Positions 7,319 through 9,170 of a DNA stretch of 9,170 nt are shown in pieces (the first letter of the stretch is position 1; each line of letters opens with the position of its first letter). This DNA is from Prolixibacteraceae bacterium. GTDB taxonomy: Bacteria; Bacteroidota; Bacteroidia; Bacteroidales; Prolixibacteraceae. The stretch spans positions 1 through 9,170 of the forward strand of contig DAIDJX010000125.1 of NCBI GenBank assembly GCA_027451165.1. Reading direction: 5' to 3'. A model generated the notes under the pieces. That model was not told the DNA's origin, did not search any database, and was given only the letters and a program-made list of their open reading frames with translations. The translations under genes and the position numbers were made by a program.

Positions 7319-9170
7319 ATGAAATCCAGCTTGTTTTACCTGCTTTTGGCTGTCGCTTTGACTGCTTCCTGTTCAAAGTATAAGGATTATTCCAAAATTC
7401 CCTACTCAGAACCCAACAACAAAGCCTGGGAAGACCAGTCGGTTTATCAGATCAACCGCGAAGCCCCCAGGGCAAGTTTTATCCCTTACGCTTCAATTGA
7501 TCAGGCCAGGGCGGAGAACAAATGGGATTCTCCCTTCCTGATGTCCCTGAACGGAAAGTGGAAATTCAAACTGGCTCAGCACCCTTCATCCCGGCCTTTC
7601 TGGTTTTTCAAGGATGATTATGATACCCGGAAATGGGATGATATTGAGGTCCCCGGGAACTGGGAAAAACAGGGGTATGACTATCCCATTTACGTCAATG
7701 TGGTGTACCCGCATAAACCCACCCCCCCGATAATTGAAGGCAACCACAATCCGGTGGGATCTTACAAGCGGACCTTTGAAATACTGCCCGCCTGGCAGGG
7801 AAAAGAGATTTTTCTGCATGCAGGGGCCGTCAGTTCTGTATTCAACCTGTGGATCAACGGGGAATTTGTCGGGTACAGCGAAGACAGCAAAACCCCTGCT
7901 GAATTCAACATCACCAAATATTTGAAAAAGGGGATCAACTCCATTGCCATGGAGATTTTCCGCTGGAGCGACGGTTCCTACCTCGAAGACCAGGACTTCT
8001 GGCGGATGAGCGGCATCACCCGCGACATCTGGCTACAAGCCAGGAATCCACAGCATATCCGCGACTTCAGGGTGACCTCAGGCCTGGATGAAAGCTACAA
8101 AAACGGCCTTTTCTCCCTTCAGGTTGAGGTAGTCAATCCGGCAGAAAGCGCTGTTCCGGTGGCGGTCGAAGCCTTGCTGAATGAGGGTTCAAAAACAGTC
8201 AAATCTTTTTCAAAGAACCTGACAGCTACAAAAGGAGCCACCAACATTTCCTTTGAGGAAGTGATTCCGGAAGTAAAACTATGGTCGGCTGAAATTCCTA
8301 ACCTGTATGAATTGCTGATAACCCTGAAATCAGACAATGGCCAGGTTATTGAGGTTCTCCGCCAGGATGTCGGTTTCCGCACCAGTGAAATCAAAAACGG
8401 GCGACTGCTGATTAATGGAAAATATGTATACATCAAGGGTACCAACATGCATGAACACCACCCGGTGAGCTGGAAAGTGGTCGATAAGGAAACCATGCTC
8501 AACGACATCCGCCTGATGAAAAGCTACAACATCAACACCATGCGCTGCTCCCATTATCCCCAGCCGGAACTCTGGTACACCCTCTGCAACCGTTATGGAT
8601 TGTACGTAGTGGATGAAGCCAATATTGAATCGCATGGCATGGGTTACGGACCAAAATCCCTGGCTAAAGACAGTACCTGGAAAGCAGCCCATTTGTACAG
8701 AACTGAAAATATGTTTGAAAGGGATAAAAATCAACCTTGCGTTGTTATCTGGTCCCTCGGGAATGAAGCAGGTAACGGGGTGAATTTTTATGCCACCTAC
8801 GATTACCTGAAAAAAGTGGACAACTCCCGGCCGGTGCAGTATGAGCAGGCCCACCTGGACAGGAATACCGACATTTATTGCCCGATGTATGCCCGGATGG
8901 GACAAATGGAAACTTATGCAAAATCAAATCCTTCCCGTCCACTTATTCAGTGCGAATACGCCCATGCCATGGGCAACAGCGTGGGTAACCTTCAGGATTA
9001 CTGGAACCTGATCGAAAAATACGATGCCCTCCAGGGAGGGATCATCTGGGATTGGGTAGATCAGGGCATTAGAAGAAAAGCTTCAAATGGTAAAGAGTAT
9101 TTCGCCTACGGAGGAGATTTTAATGATAAACCAAACTCAGCAGCATTCTGTTTCAACGGCGTTATCTTCC
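7319..9170 (+). CDS. lacZ: LacZ-type GH2 beta-galactosidase, predicted lipoprotein (3' end outside window)
   Basis: This reading frame is open from the ATG at 7319 to the window end, giving 617 codons and no stop; E. coli LacZ has 1023 residues, so roughly the C-terminal 40% is missing. It should hydrolyse terminal beta-galactosides. The N-terminus is a lipoprotein signal with lipobox LTASC and Cys18, so the enzyme is exported and membrane-anchored, unlike cytoplasmic E. coli LacZ. The jelly-roll domain runs from about 45 to 240 (SLNGKWKF 76-83, PGNW 112-115, LWINGEFVGYSEDS 177-190, YLEDQDFWRMSGI from 221), followed by an immunoglobulin-like domain and the TIM barrel from about 350. Catalytic residues match E. 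coli in identity and spacing: H412 (H391), E437 and H439 (E416, H418), acid/base E483 in SLGNEAG (E461), nucleophile E546 in CEYAHAMGNS (E537) and W577 in WDWVDQ (W568). Other GH2 specificities, such as galacturonate-type substrates, are less likely given this closeness to LacZ. Confidence 0.93.
   Translation, partial: MKSSLFYLLLAVALTASCSKYKDYSKIPYSEPNNKAWEDQSVYQINREAPRASFIPYASIDQARAENKWDSPFLMSLNGKWKFKLAQHPSSRPFWFFKDDYDTRKWDDIEVPGNWEKQGYDYPIYVNVVYPHKPTPPIIEGNHNPVGSYKRTFEILPAWQGKEIFLHAGAVSSVFNLWINGEFVGYSEDSKTPAEFNITKYLKKGINSIAMEIFRWSDGSYLEDQDFWRMSGITRDIWLQARNPQHIRDFRVTSGLDESYKNGLFSLQVEVVNPAESAVPVAVEALLNEGSKTVKSFSKNLTATKGATNISFEEVIPEVKLWSAEIPNLYELLITLKSDNGQVIEVLRQDVGFRTSEIKNGRLLINGKYVYIKGTNMHEHHPVSWKVVDKETMLNDIRLMKSYNINTMRCSHYPQPELWYTLCNRYGLYVVDEANIESHGMGYGPKSLAKDSTWKAAHLYRTENMFERDKNQPCVVIWSLGNEAGNGVNFYATYDYLKKVDNSRPVQYEQAHLDRNTDIYCPMYARMGQMETYAKSNPSRPLIQCEYAHAMGNSVGNLQDYWNLIEKYDALQGGIIWDWVDQGIRRKASNGKEYFAYGGDFNDKPNSAAFCFNGVIF

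Noticed and set aside
7722..7728. C7 homopolymer in the GH2 gene, a possible frameshift
   Set aside because: Family motifs continue in the same frame on both sides, so there is no frameshift. A contingency-locus role is not supported.
8330..8905. 191-codon open frame on the - strand
   Set aside because: It lies wholly antisense to the conserved catalytic region of the GH2 gene and has no recognisable motif; it is a by-product of that gene's codon use.

Overview
The window looks like a chromosomal segment from a Bacteroidota bacterium, probably of the order Bacteroidales or a close relative. The main reasons are an adjacent SusC/SusD outer-membrane pair, lipoprotein signal peptides, starts without clear Shine-Dalgarno sequences, and promoter-like boxes of the TAnnTTTG type. 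All five genes lie on the + strand and no clearly mobile gene is present.

Layout: bases 1-76 hold a strong inverted repeat with short ATCCGAA repeats, cut by the window edge. A ROK-family sugar kinase follows (112-957). A 217-base AT-rich gap (958-1174) carries the best promoter candidate and leads into a SusC-like TonB-dependent transporter (1175-4249) and its SusD-like lipoprotein partner (4268-5878), separated by only 18 bases. A clear rho-independent terminator (5904-5934) closes that unit. Next come a cysteate synthase-type PLP enzyme (5971-7257) and the first 617 codons of a LacZ-type GH2 beta-galactosidase with a lipoprotein signal (7319 to the window end, open at the 3' end).

How the genes may work together: SusC/SusD would bind and import an oligosaccharide, the lipid-anchored GH2 enzyme would release terminal beta-galactose (or a similar sugar) outside the cytoplasm, and the ROK kinase would phosphorylate a released sugar or act on a derivative. 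This is a small polysaccharide-utilisation-like locus. No regulator, surface glycan-binding protein or endo-acting hydrolase is visible here, so the substrate cannot be named. The cysteate synthase does not belong to sugar use. In Bacteroidota, enzymes of this type are linked to sulfonolipid (capnine-type) synthesis from cysteate, and the terminator separates it from the susCD unit.

I see no convincing wholly new system. The points most worth a second look are the ROK kinase without its usual zinc motif and with Cys in place of the ExGH histidine, the cysteate synthase, and the palindromic element at the left edge.
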